This document shows positions 1 through 6,737 of a stretch of DNA of 33,439 nucleotides, in pieces. Source of the stretch: Bacillota bacterium (GTDB taxonomy: Bacteria > Bacillota > Limnochordia > Limnochordales > Geochordaceae); NCBI GenBank assembly GCA_040754675.1, contig JBFMCJ010000003.1, positions 1 through 33,439 of the forward strand, written 5' to 3'. The first letter of the stretch is position 1; each line of letters opens with the position of its first letter. The notes beneath the pieces were generated by a model. It had not been told where the DNA came from. It saw nothing but the letters and a program-made list of their open reading frames with translations, and did no database searches. The position numbers and the translations under genes were made by a program.

Positions 1-954
1 CAGGTGAAATGCGAGGTGCTGGGCAGCGGTGGTGTCGGGTGTCCCTGCATACAGCGGCAGGAAGGCTGCCGAGGTGGGTACCCGGATCGGGCTGCCGGCG
101 ATGGCGTCGAGGGAGAAGTAGAGGCCTTCACCGTCGTCCCACAGCCGCCCAAAGGCCTGGGTGCCTTGACGAATCCATCCGTCCAATTCCTCGGTGGGCT
201 TGCCGAGCTCGATGGCAAGCGCCCGGAGGTCCTGGTTGGCCTGGTGGAGCAGGGCGTTGAACCCGACGTCGACGACCCGAAAGGGTGATTCGAAGTAGAG
301 GCGGCTCGGGTCGTATCGAAGGTCCCTGAAGCGAACGACCAGCGAAAGGTATCGCCGGTATTCGTCGTCGGAGGGCCGCTCTGAGGAATGGACGTGGGAA
401 GTGTCCTTCCTACGGGCAGGGAGTTCGGCGGGAAGGACCCGCCCCAGCGGCTCGTCCCAGGCCGCACTGTTGTCCATCCCGGATTCCCACGGGTGCAGGA
501 TGCTGACCAGACCCGTGCCTTCAGGGTCCCGAGCCCGGTACAGCCAGCGGTGGTAAGCCATGAGCTTTGGAAACAGTTCCTCGGCTGCGTTCCTGGCGAG
601 TTCGCGGTCACGAGCCTGCCGGTAGAGAATCAACGTGGCCGTAGCAAGGACGGGGGGCTGCGTGATGCCAGACGTAGGGGGCACAGTGTGGGTTTGCCAC
701 ACATCCGGACCCGGGAAGTAATTGGGGTCCGGCCGGTGGAAGACGATGTGCGGAAGAAAGCCGTCGGGCCACTGCCCCTTGAACGCCGAGAAAAGCTCCT
801 GCCACGCACGCCCCTCCGATACCTGGCCCCAGCCCAGGGCGATGAACCCCGCATCCCACAGCCACTGATACGGATACAGGTCCGCCGAGGGAACGGTGAA
901 GTCTCCGCGGCCGTTGGCCTTGAGGGTCTCGATGGCTTCCTCCACGAGGTTCAC
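1..954 (-). CDS. GH63 / mannosylglycerate-hydrolase-like (MGH1-like) glycosidase, 3' end outside window
   Basis: The frame is open from a GTG at 954 to the window edge (318 codons seen, C-terminus missing). The GTG overlaps the stop of the upstream ABC ATPase gene as GTGA, so the two are translationally coupled. Seen: LYPYQWLWDAGF near residues 26-37, FLPHIVFHRPDPNYFPGPDVW near 66-86, TSGITQPP near 94-101 and HPWESGMDNSAAWD near 154-167. This string of motifs is typical of the (alpha/alpha)6-barrel GH63 enzymes that cleave mannosylglycerate or glucosylglycerate; the Asp in the HPWESGMDN motif (about residue 161) is the likely catalytic acid by family analogy. There is no signal peptide, so it should act in the cytoplasm on sugar imported by the preceding transporter. 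The exact substrate is inference; another alpha-glycoside (for example a trehalase-like substrate) is possible. Confidence 0.82.
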   Translation of the reverse strand, partial: MNLVEEAIETLKANGRGDFTVPSADLYPYQWLWDAGFIALGWGQVSEGRAWQELFSAFKGQWPDGFLPHIVFHRPDPNYFPGPDVWQTHTVPPTSGITQPPVLATATLILYRQARDRELARNAAEELFPKLMAYHRWLYRARDPEGTGLVSILHPWESGMDNSAAWDEPLGRVLPAELPARRKDTSHVHSSERPSDDEYRRYLSLVVRFRDLRYDPSRLYFESPFRVVDVGFNALLHQANQDLRALAIELGKPTEELDGWIRQGTQAFGRLWDDGEGLYFSLDAIAGSPIRVPTSAAFLPLYAGTPDTTAAQHLAFHL

Positions 955-2036
955 GCTTCGCCACCCTGTTGAGAAAGGCTTTGCCCCGTCTTCGGGTCCA
1001 TCCAGCGCACCCGTGCCGGGTCGAGCCGGGCCCAGACGATGTCGCCCGGCGCGATGGCCAGGCCTTCCGGCACGGTGACCTTGAGCCTCTGGCCGTTCCA
1101 CTTAAGGGTGAGGAGAAGATGGGATCCGAGCGGCTCCACGACGAGCACGCTGGATTCCAGCGCGTCCGGAGCGGGCGCTGTCTCGACCTTCATATCCTCC
1201 GGCCGTATACCGAGAAGCACTTGATCGCGGGGAAAGCTTCCGGCGACTGGAAGCCGCAGGTGCCCGACGTCGGCAAAGGTTTTTCCATCCCGCCTGACCA
1301 CGCTCACCTGAAGGAAGTTCATCGGGGGGCTGCCGATGAATCCGCCGACGAAGGTGTTGACGGGTTCCCGGTAGACCTTCAGCGGGCTGTCGTACTGGAC
1401 AATGCGCCCGGCCTGCATCACCGCAATCCTGTCCGCAAGGCTCATGGCTTCTACCTGATCGTGGGTCACGTAGAGCGTGGTCGTCCGGAGCTCCTGCAGG
1501 AGGCGCTTCAACTCCGCTCGCATCTCCAACCGCAAGAGCGCATCGAGGTTGGAGAGCGGCTCGTCCATCAGCAGCACCTCTGGCTCCACGGCCAGGGCCC
1601 GCGCCATGGCCACGCGCTGGCGCTGGCCGCCCGAAAGTTGCCCGGGGTAGCGGCTCAGGAGTTCGTGGATATGCATCAGGGCGGCGACGCGCTCCACCTT
1701 TTGCTTGATCTCCGCCATCGGGCGTCTGCGCATGCGCAAGCCGAAGGCAATGTTCTCGAAGACGTTCATGTGCGGGAAGATGGCGTAGTTTTGAAAGACC
1801 ATCGCGATACCTCGATGCCGTGGGGCGAGCCGGGTGACGTCCCGCTCACCGATGCGGACCCGTCCGGCGTCCGGCGTTTCAAGCCCTGCGATAATCCGAA
1901 GGAGGGTGGTCTTACCGCATCCGGAAGGGCCCAGAAGCACGACGAACTCCCGGTCGCGCACTTCCAGATGCACGCCGTCGAGAGCCCGGACGCGCCCGAA
2001 GCTCTTGCCCACGGCATCAACTCGGATCCCGGCCAT
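951..2036 (-). CDS. Sugar ABC importer ATPase, MalK/UgpC/MsmX type
   Basis: A 361-residue protein with all ABC motifs: Walker A GPSGCGKTT at 36-44, Q-loop glutamine near 82, signature LSGGQ at 134-138, Walker B VLLMDE at 154-159 and the H-loop histidine in YVTHDQ near 192. The roughly 120 residues after the nucleotide-binding domain form the TOBE/OB-fold region usual for MalK- and UgpC-type ATPases, and total length is normal for the family. The ATG at 2036 has a GGGAGG site seven bases upstream. It lies 12 bp after the second permease gene and overlaps the glycosidase gene by 4 bp. It powers the importer formed by the next two permeases and the substrate-binding protein. ATPases of this class are often shared between several sugar importers. 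Confidence 0.95.
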   Translation of the reverse strand: MAGIRVDAVGKSFGRVRALDGVHLEVRDREFVVLLGPSGCGKTTLLRIIAGLETPDAGRVRIGERDVTRLAPRHRGIAMVFQNYAIFPHMNVFENIAFGLRMRRRPMAEIKQKVERVAALMHIHELLSRYPGQLSGGQRQRVAMARALAVEPEVLLMDEPLSNLDALLRLEMRAELKRLLQELRTTTLYVTHDQVEAMSLADRIAVMQAGRIVQYDSPLKVYREPVNTFVGGFIGSPPMNFLQVSVVRRDGKTFADVGHLRLPVAGSFPRDQVLLGIRPEDMKVETAPAPDALESSVLVVEPLGSHLLLTLKWNGQRLKVTVPEGLAIAPGDIVWARLDPARVRWMDPKTGQSLSQQGGEA

Positions 2037-2048
2037 CGGTCGACCTCC

Positions 2049-2849
2049 CTAGCGGCTGGCGATACCCCACAGGGTGAAGAGGTATCGCCGGACGGCAAAC
2101 ATGAAGACAAGCGCTGGCAAGATCAGAAGGAACCCCCCGGTGAAGCGGAAGGGCAGCGGAGCATCACCCAGCACGGCCAGCAGGAATGCGGGCAGGGTAC
2201 GTTCTCGGAGCGTGAGGATACTGGCCGCAAATACCTCGTTCCACGAGGTGACGAAGGCAAAGATACCCGTTGCTGCCAGTCCGGGAAGGGCCAGGGGCAT
2301 GACGATTCTCCCGAAAGCCTGTAGCCGGCTGCAGCCCAACGTCCAGGCCGCCTCTTCGAGTTCCCGGGGAATGCCGACGAAGAGGCTCGCGCTGACCAGA
2401 ACGGCAAAAGGCAGGGCCAGGGCGGTGTGTACGAGCGCCACGGCAAGGGGGGTATCATACATCCCGAGCCGTATGAAGCGCACGGCCAGCGGAATCGACA
2501 GGATCACGATGGGAAAGGCACGCGTCAGCAGGATGGCGAGCCGGTACGCGTTCTGCCCGGTGAATCGGTACCGAGCCAGGGCATACCCGGCCGGGGCGCC
2601 CAGCAGCAGCGAAAGCAGCACGGTGATGCCCGCCACGACCAGGCTCTTGCGCGTCGCTTTCCAGACGCCTTCGACGGAGAAGAAAAAGCGCACGGTGTCC
2701 GCCGAGAACTCGCCGGGCCAGAAGTTCTTGGGCCACGCGTACACCGACTGGCGCACCGACACCGAAGGGACGGCGATCAGGTAGATGGGCAGGAGCACCC
2801 ACGCGCTCAGGAGCACCACGGCCAGCACGAGGCCGACGCGCCGGATCAT
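2049..2849 (-). CDS. Sugar ABC importer permease, MalG type
   Basis: About 266 residues and strongly hydrophobic, with roughly six membrane segments; the first begins at residue 5. The cytoplasmic EAA loop that docks on the ATPase is visible as EEAAWTLGCSRLQAFGRI, followed by MPLALPG. The chosen ATG at 2849 overlaps the stop of the upstream permease as ATGA and has GAGGTG eight bases upstream. A GTG or ATG further upstream would only add a hydrophilic tail lying inside the neighbouring gene, so it was rejected. Together with the next gene it forms the membrane channel of a carbohydrate-uptake (CUT1-like) ABC system. Confidence 0.93.
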   Translation of the reverse strand: MIRRVGLVLAVVLLSAWVLLPIYLIAVPSVSVRQSVYAWPKNFWPGEFSADTVRFFFSVEGVWKATRKSLVVAGITVLLSLLLGAPAGYALARYRFTGQNAYRLAILLTRAFPIVILSIPLAVRFIRLGMYDTPLAVALVHTALALPFAVLVSASLFVGIPRELEEAAWTLGCSRLQAFGRIVMPLALPGLAATGIFAFVTSWNEVFAASILTLRERTLPAFLLAVLGDAPLPFRFTGGFLLILPALVFMFAVRRYLFTLWGIASR

Positions 2850-3700
2850 GATGTCGTCACCTCTGGCTTGACTTGAACGAGCCGCAGGTACATCCACGTT
2901 GCGGCCAGCGAGAGGCCGAGAATGAGAACGGCGTAGGCGGCTGCCACCCCCGGCACCTGGTAAGCTGCGTACCAGTTGTAGGCCTCACCGGCGAGCACGG
3001 GCAAGTTGCGGCCGGTCAGCGTCAGCACGACCGCGAAGACTTCGAAGGCCAACACCGTTCGCAGGATGAGAGCGGTCTGGAGGCTTGGCTTCAATAGCGG
3101 AAGCGTCACCCGCCTGAACCGCTGCCAGGCCGTTGCGCCGAAAACCTCGGCAGCCTCCGCATACTCCTTTGGGATGAGCTGCAGCCCGGCGACGAGGATC
3201 ACGAGGACAATGGCGGTCGCGCGCCACACCTCGGCGACGGCCACGGAGACGAACAGCCCCAGGGGATTCTCGTAGCTGAGCCACAGACGTGGGGTGTCGA
3301 TGAGCCCGAGGGCGTGCAACAGACTGTTGAGATAGCCCCGTTCCGTGAAGATGCTGAGCCAGACGATGCCGGCGGCCAGGTCTGAGATACCCAGGGGAAT
3401 CGACCATATGTAAAGGAGAACGTCCCGGCCCTGGCGGACTCCTCCCAGGAGAAGCGCCATCGCCAGGGCCAGGACGACCTGGATGGGCACCACGACGGCA
3501 GTGAGAAGCAGGGTGTTACGGGCGGCATCACCGAAGTAGAGGTCGGATGCCATGCGTCGGAAGTTTTCCAGCGACCACCCCGCCTCTCCCGCCCGCAGAG
3601 CGAGCCAGAAAGCCTCTGCAAGTGGCATTGCGAAGAAAAACGCCAGGAATACGATGCTCGGCAACAAGAGCAGGTAGGGAAGGTATCGCTCGCTCCGCAT
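2846..3700 (-). CDS. Sugar ABC importer permease, MalF/UgpA type
   Basis: A 284-residue membrane protein with about six transmembrane segments; the first covers residues 7-27, following the short basic start MRSERY. The EAA motif EYAEAAEVFGATAWQRFRRV followed by TLPLLKPS is clear. It starts 48 bp after the substrate-binding-protein stop at 3749, and its own stop overlaps the next permease. The nearest Shine-Dalgarno-like stretch (GGGAGGGAAG) sits unusually far, about 15 bases, from the ATG, so expression may depend partly on coupling. It should heterodimerise with the MalG-type permease. Confidence 0.93.
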   Translation of the reverse strand: MRSERYLPYLLLLPSIVFLAFFFAMPLAEAFWLALRAGEAGWSLENFRRMASDLYFGDAARNTLLLTAVVVPIQVVLALAMALLLGGVRQGRDVLLYIWSIPLGISDLAAGIVWLSIFTERGYLNSLLHALGLIDTPRLWLSYENPLGLFVSVAVAEVWRATAIVLVILVAGLQLIPKEYAEAAEVFGATAWQRFRRVTLPLLKPSLQTALILRTVLAFEVFAVVLTLTGRNLPVLAGEAYNWYAAYQVPGVAAAYAVLILGLSLAATWMYLRLVQVKPEVTTS

Positions 3701-3748
3701 GGTGCTGCCATCTTCCCTCCCGGGATGCCCTTTACTACCTTACAGACC

Positions 3749-5047
3749 TTACAGAACCGGGCAGGCTCCCGTGCTGGGCTCATCCGGGGGCCAGCAAGGG
3801 GCTTTGGCTTCCGCCATGATCCGCCGCATCTTCTCGGCCTGCTGGTCAAGAACTCGCCGCACGTCTTCGCGGCGCAGCACAATCCGCGCAAACGTGTCCA
3901 CGAAGACGCGGTTGAACTCGCCGTCGCGGACCCCCAGTCCCACGGGCAGCAGGCTGGGAACGGCATTGGGTGACGCCGACTGCTTGGCGACGGCCTCTGC
4001 GGCCAGCTTGACGCCGGCGGGCAGATCGGCGGGCATGGCTACCTGGATGACCGGGAAAAACCCGCCGATCTCCCGAAGGATGGCCAGCTGCACATCGGGG
4101 CGCGTCAGGTACTCGATGACCGACGCTGCTCCTTCGGGGTTCGGGGCGCTCTTGACGATGCCAAGCCCGGTCAAGACGGGCATGAACCCGCGCCCTTTGG
4201 GGCCGATAGGGGCAGGGAAGGCGACGAAGTCCTGCGGGCGTTCGCGCAGTGCGTTGATCAGGCGCGCCGTGTGGTCCCAGGCCACCCACACCTCTCCGGC
4301 CAGGAGCGGTTCCTGCATGAACTCGTAGCTGGTGGACTGTGGGTTGACGTAAGCCCAGAGTTCGGTGAACTCCTTCCACATAGCCTCGGCTTCCTGGCTT
4401 CGAAAGTGCGTTACGGTGCTCTTCACGTAGGACGGGTACAGGTAGCCCTGGAAGAACCGGTGCATGAGCCCTTTAGGCCCTGCAGGAAAGCCAAGGAGCC
4501 GGCGGCCCGTTGCCTTCAGCAGGTTCTCGCCCCAAGCCTTCAACTGACCATATGTGAGGGAATCGAGGTTGGCTCCCGGCGGCAGGTACTTGAGGGCCTC
4601 GCGGCTGGCGACCATGATGTAGGTCGCCTGCATCCAGGGAATGTACTGCTGGTAAGGGGTTCCCAGCTTGCCAAGCTCAACGTAGGCGGGGACGAACCCG
4701 CGGTCTGCAAGCCTGGACAGCACGTCGTCAGCGGGCTGCAGCGCGCCGGCGTTGACCAGTGCGGGGAAGTCGCCGTGCACGCCTCCGACCAAGCTGATCA
4801 TCACCCTGCCGGCACGGGTCTCAGCCAGAACCCGGTCAGCAAAGGGAACCGGTTCCACGGGAATGAACTCCACGTGTCCGGGGTAGCCGGCGAGGATCGA
4901 CTGCCGCATCTTCTCGGCTTCTTCGATGGGCCGAAGCTGGGTGGAGAGGAACAGCACCGAAGACTGCGAGGCGCTGGCCGGTGGCACCGCGGTCACAAGC
5001 ATCACGAGCATCACGCTGGCCAAAGCCACTATCCATCCTTGACGCAT
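3749..5047 (-). CDS. Extracellular sugar-binding protein of ABC importer (family 1 SBP)
   Basis: A 432-residue protein from the ATG at 5047, which has AAAGGAGGAG four bases upstream; the frame extends 13 codons further but without such a site. Residues 1-27 form a classical signal peptide (MRQGWIVALASVML...) ending in ASAS-like small residues. No lipobox cysteine is present, so the mature protein should be soluble and secreted or periplasmic, not a lipoprotein. The body has features of SBP_bac_1 proteins: a long alternating alpha/beta body, VAWDHTARLINALRERP near the ligand-cleft region, and an AASVIEYLTRPDVQ segment typical of the C-terminal lobe. It sits between lacI and the permease genes. 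The sugar is unknown; the neighbouring glycosidase suggests a small glycoside. Confidence 0.9.
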   Translation of the reverse strand: MRQGWIVALASVMLVMLVTAVPPASASQSSVLFLSTQLRPIEEAEKMRQSILAGYPGHVEFIPVEPVPFADRVLAETRAGRVMISLVGGVHGDFPALVNAGALQPADDVLSRLADRGFVPAYVELGKLGTPYQQYIPWMQATYIMVASREALKYLPPGANLDSLTYGQLKAWGENLLKATGRRLLGFPAGPKGLMHRFFQGYLYPSYVKSTVTHFRSQEAEAMWKEFTELWAYVNPQSTSYEFMQEPLLAGEVWVAWDHTARLINALRERPQDFVAFPAPIGPKGRGFMPVLTGLGIVKSAPNPEGAASVIEYLTRPDVQLAILREIGGFFPVIQVAMPADLPAGVKLAAEAVAKQSASPNAVPSLLPVGLGVRDGEFNRVFVDTFARIVLRREDVRRVLDQQAEKMRRIMAEAKAPCWPPDEPSTGACPVL

Positions 5048-5086
5048 GAGGCTCCTCCTTTCGAACGTCACGCCGGGACCCGCCAC

Positions 5087-6130
5087 TTACCGGTCGGGCC
5101 TTGCACTGTCTGTCCTGCCTCCCGGAGGCCCCGCCGAACCGCGCAGGACGAGTTCAGGGAGCCACACTTCCTGCAGCTTCTCTGCCGCAACGCCGGACAT
5201 GTAGGAGACGAGCATCTTCACCAGCCGCCTTCCCGCCTGGCGGATAGGCTGCCGGAGGGTGGTGAGAGGAGGATCGGTGAACCGTGCCATTGGAATATCG
5301 TCGTAGCCGATGACGGAGATGTCCCGGCCCGCCCGCAGCCCTTGCTCGCGCAGCAGGTGCATGGCGCCGATGGCCATGAGGTCGTTTGCACAGAGAACGG
5401 CGGTGGGAGGGTCAGGCGCCCCCAGGAGGCGGTGCATCGCTCGATACCCCCCTTCCTCTGTCAGGTCTCCCTGAACGAGGAGCCTCTCCTCCTGCGGCAA
5501 ACCGGCCTCTATCAGCGCTTTTCGGTAGCCTTCGAACCGGTGATGGCTGAAGTTGAGCTCCTGCGGAGCGTTGATGATCCCGATGCGGCGGTGCCCCAGT
5601 GCCAGCAGGTGGCGCGCCGCCACGTAAAAGCCGTGCGTGCCGTCGACGTCCACGTAGGGAAACGGGTGCTGGACGTCGCTGCTGCGCCCGTGCGCGACAA
5701 ACGGCACGCCTCGCTCGGCAAGGTAGAGAATGCGTTCATCCTGTCGGCGGGTGCGTGCAAGAACCACGGCGTCGACCCGCCGGCCCTCCACCAGCCGGCG
5801 GTAGCAGCGCAACTCTTCCGGCCCTGGGGCGCAAGCCGTGACGAGCAGGTCCAGCCCGTGCTGGCTGAGCCCTTCACCGAGGCCAGCCGCGAGTTCGAGA
5901 AAGAACGGGTCGGCGAATTCGCCCGGCGGTGCGGGGATGACAAGCCCGACCGCCTCCGTTCGGCCCTTGCGCAGGCGTTGCCCAAGGGGGTTGGGCTGAT
6001 AGCCGAGTCGGCGGGCCGCTTCGAGGACACGCTGCCGTGTCTGCTCGCTCACGTCGCCGTAACCGTTGAGTGCACGGGAGACGGTGGTGATGGACAAATC
6101 CAGCGCCCTGGCAAGCTCCTTTATTGTCAC
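5087..6130 (-). CDS. LacI-family transcriptional regulator
   Basis: A 347-residue protein. The helix-turn-helix occupies the first 25 residues (MTIKELARALDLSITTVSRA), followed by the hinge region QPNPLGQRLRKGRTEAVGLV and a periplasmic-binding-like sugar-sensing domain. The start chosen is the GTG at 6130: GGAGG lies five bases upstream and LacI proteins normally begin two to four residues before the TIKELA-type helix. An in-frame TTG at 6142 falls inside the ribosome-binding site and is less likely. It is the first gene of the operon, 39 bp before the substrate-binding-protein gene. A perfect palindrome at 6139-6152 over its own translation start suggests it represses the whole operon, including itself, until a sugar is present. 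Confidence 0.94.
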   Translation of the reverse strand: MTIKELARALDLSITTVSRALNGYGDVSEQTRQRVLEAARRLGYQPNPLGQRLRKGRTEAVGLVIPAPPGEFADPFFLELAAGLGEGLSQHGLDLLVTACAPGPEELRCYRRLVEGRRVDAVVLARTRRQDERILYLAERGVPFVAHGRSSDVQHPFPYVDVDGTHGFYVAARHLLALGHRRIGIINAPQELNFSHHRFEGYRKALIEAGLPQEERLLVQGDLTEEGGYRAMHRLLGAPDPPTAVLCANDLMAIGAMHLLREQGLRAGRDISVIGYDDIPMARFTDPPLTTLRQPIRQAGRRLVKMLVSYMSGVAAEKLQEVWLPELVLRGSAGPPGGRTDSARPDR

Positions 6131-6138
6131 GGCGGCCT

Positions 6139-6152
6139 CCAAAACGTTTTGG
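6139..6152. promoter_or_regulatory. Probable LacI-family operator (perfect 14-bp palindrome)
   Basis: CCAAAACGTTTTGG is a perfect palindrome with the central CG typical of LacI/GalR-family operators. It lies downstream of the predicted promoter and overlaps the lacI ribosome-binding site, so bound repressor would block elongation or transcription start. The binding protein is inferred to be the adjacent LacI regulator. Confidence 0.7.
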
Positions 6153-6166
6153 CTCCCGCCGGCTCT

Positions 6167-6196
6167 ATGCTAACGTCGCCCACGGAGGTCAGTCAA
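6167..6196 (-). promoter_or_regulatory. Sigma-A-like promoter for the lacI-sugar importer operon
   Basis: On the minus strand TTGACT (plus 6191-6196) is followed after 18 bp by TAGCAT (plus 6167-6172), pointing into the lacI gene. The -35 box matches five of six consensus bases and the -10 box four of six. The palindromic operator lies just downstream. Confidence 0.6.
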
Positions 6197-6238
6197 TACC
6201 CCCGTGCGGAGATCTACCGGGACGGTGTGCCCCGTGTA

Positions 6239-6256
6239 GACCGGCGAGGGCCGGTC
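6239..6256 (-). other. Stem-loop at the end of the acetyltransferase gene
   Basis: GACCGGC-GAGG-GCCGGTC forms a perfect 7-bp stem with a 4-base loop at the stop codon of the GNAT gene. No T-run follows on the minus strand, so it may be a weak or factor-dependent terminator or an mRNA 3' stabiliser between this gene and the lacI promoter. Confidence 0.4.
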
Positions 6257-6704
6257 ACCCCGGTGTTAGTCGCTTCTGCATGATGTCGAACTCGAGGTCG
6301 TCGAGCATCCGCACACTCTGGTACCCTAACCGTTCGTAGAGGGCCTTCGCCCGCCGGTTTGAGCGGTGTACTCCGAGCTCGATGGCATGGACCCTGCCTT
6401 TGTACTGGCTCTCCAGCATCTTGAGGATCGCACTTCCGATGCCCTGCCCCTGGAACTCGCTTTTGAGTACCAGCCCGTGGAGGTGCAGCACCCGGTCGCG
6501 CTGCTCCACCCAGTAGAACCCCGCGAGCTGGCCGTCGCTGTAAACTCCGTAAACCTGGCCCACCGCGCGGAAAAGCCGGCCGAAGTCTTCCCAGCTCATC
6601 TGCATGAGCTGAAGCGTGCGTTCGAGGTACGAAGCCGCTTCGTCGCGCATCAGTTGCAGGAACTCATCGTATTGTTCGTCCAGTGCCGGCGAGAAGCCGA
6701 TCAT
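6255..6704 (-). CDS. GNAT-family N-acetyltransferase
   Basis: A 149-residue single-domain protein. The acetyl-CoA-binding motif A is visible as LVLKSEFQGQGIGSAIL (about residues 78-94), with the QxxGxG/A core as Q-G-Q-G-I-G-S, followed by the family's C-terminal ALYERLGYQSV segment. The ATG at 6704 has AAAGGAG eight bases upstream. It lies 33 bp downstream of the helicase gene on the same strand and may be cotranscribed with it. The acceptor (amino acid, protein N-terminus or small amine) cannot be told from sequence. The pattern of a tyrosine/tryptophan-rich middle (GFYWVEQRDR) fits small-molecule GNATs. Confidence 0.9.
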   Translation of the reverse strand: MIGFSPALDEQYDEFLQLMRDEAASYLERTLQLMQMSWEDFGRLFRAVGQVYGVYSDGQLAGFYWVEQRDRVLHLHGLVLKSEFQGQGIGSAILKMLESQYKGRVHAIELGVHRSNRRAKALYERLGYQSVRMLDDLEFDIMQKRLTPG

Positions 6705-6737
6705 GTTGGTCTCCTTTCGTCGCGAGCGGAAGGGAGC

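Noticed and set aside
969-2324. A 451-codon plus-strand open frame opposite the ABC ATPase
   Set aside because: His/Arg/Gly-rich shadow of a textbook ATPase gene; no start signal or motif.
2850-2897. Longer start for the MalG-type permease
   Set aside because: The extra 16 codons lie inside the upstream permease gene and precede a better-placed ATGA start with a Shine-Dalgarno site.
4271-6283. A 670-codon plus-strand open frame opposite the substrate-binding protein and lacI
   Set aside because: No recognisable domain and fully covered by two clearly conserved minus-strand genes.
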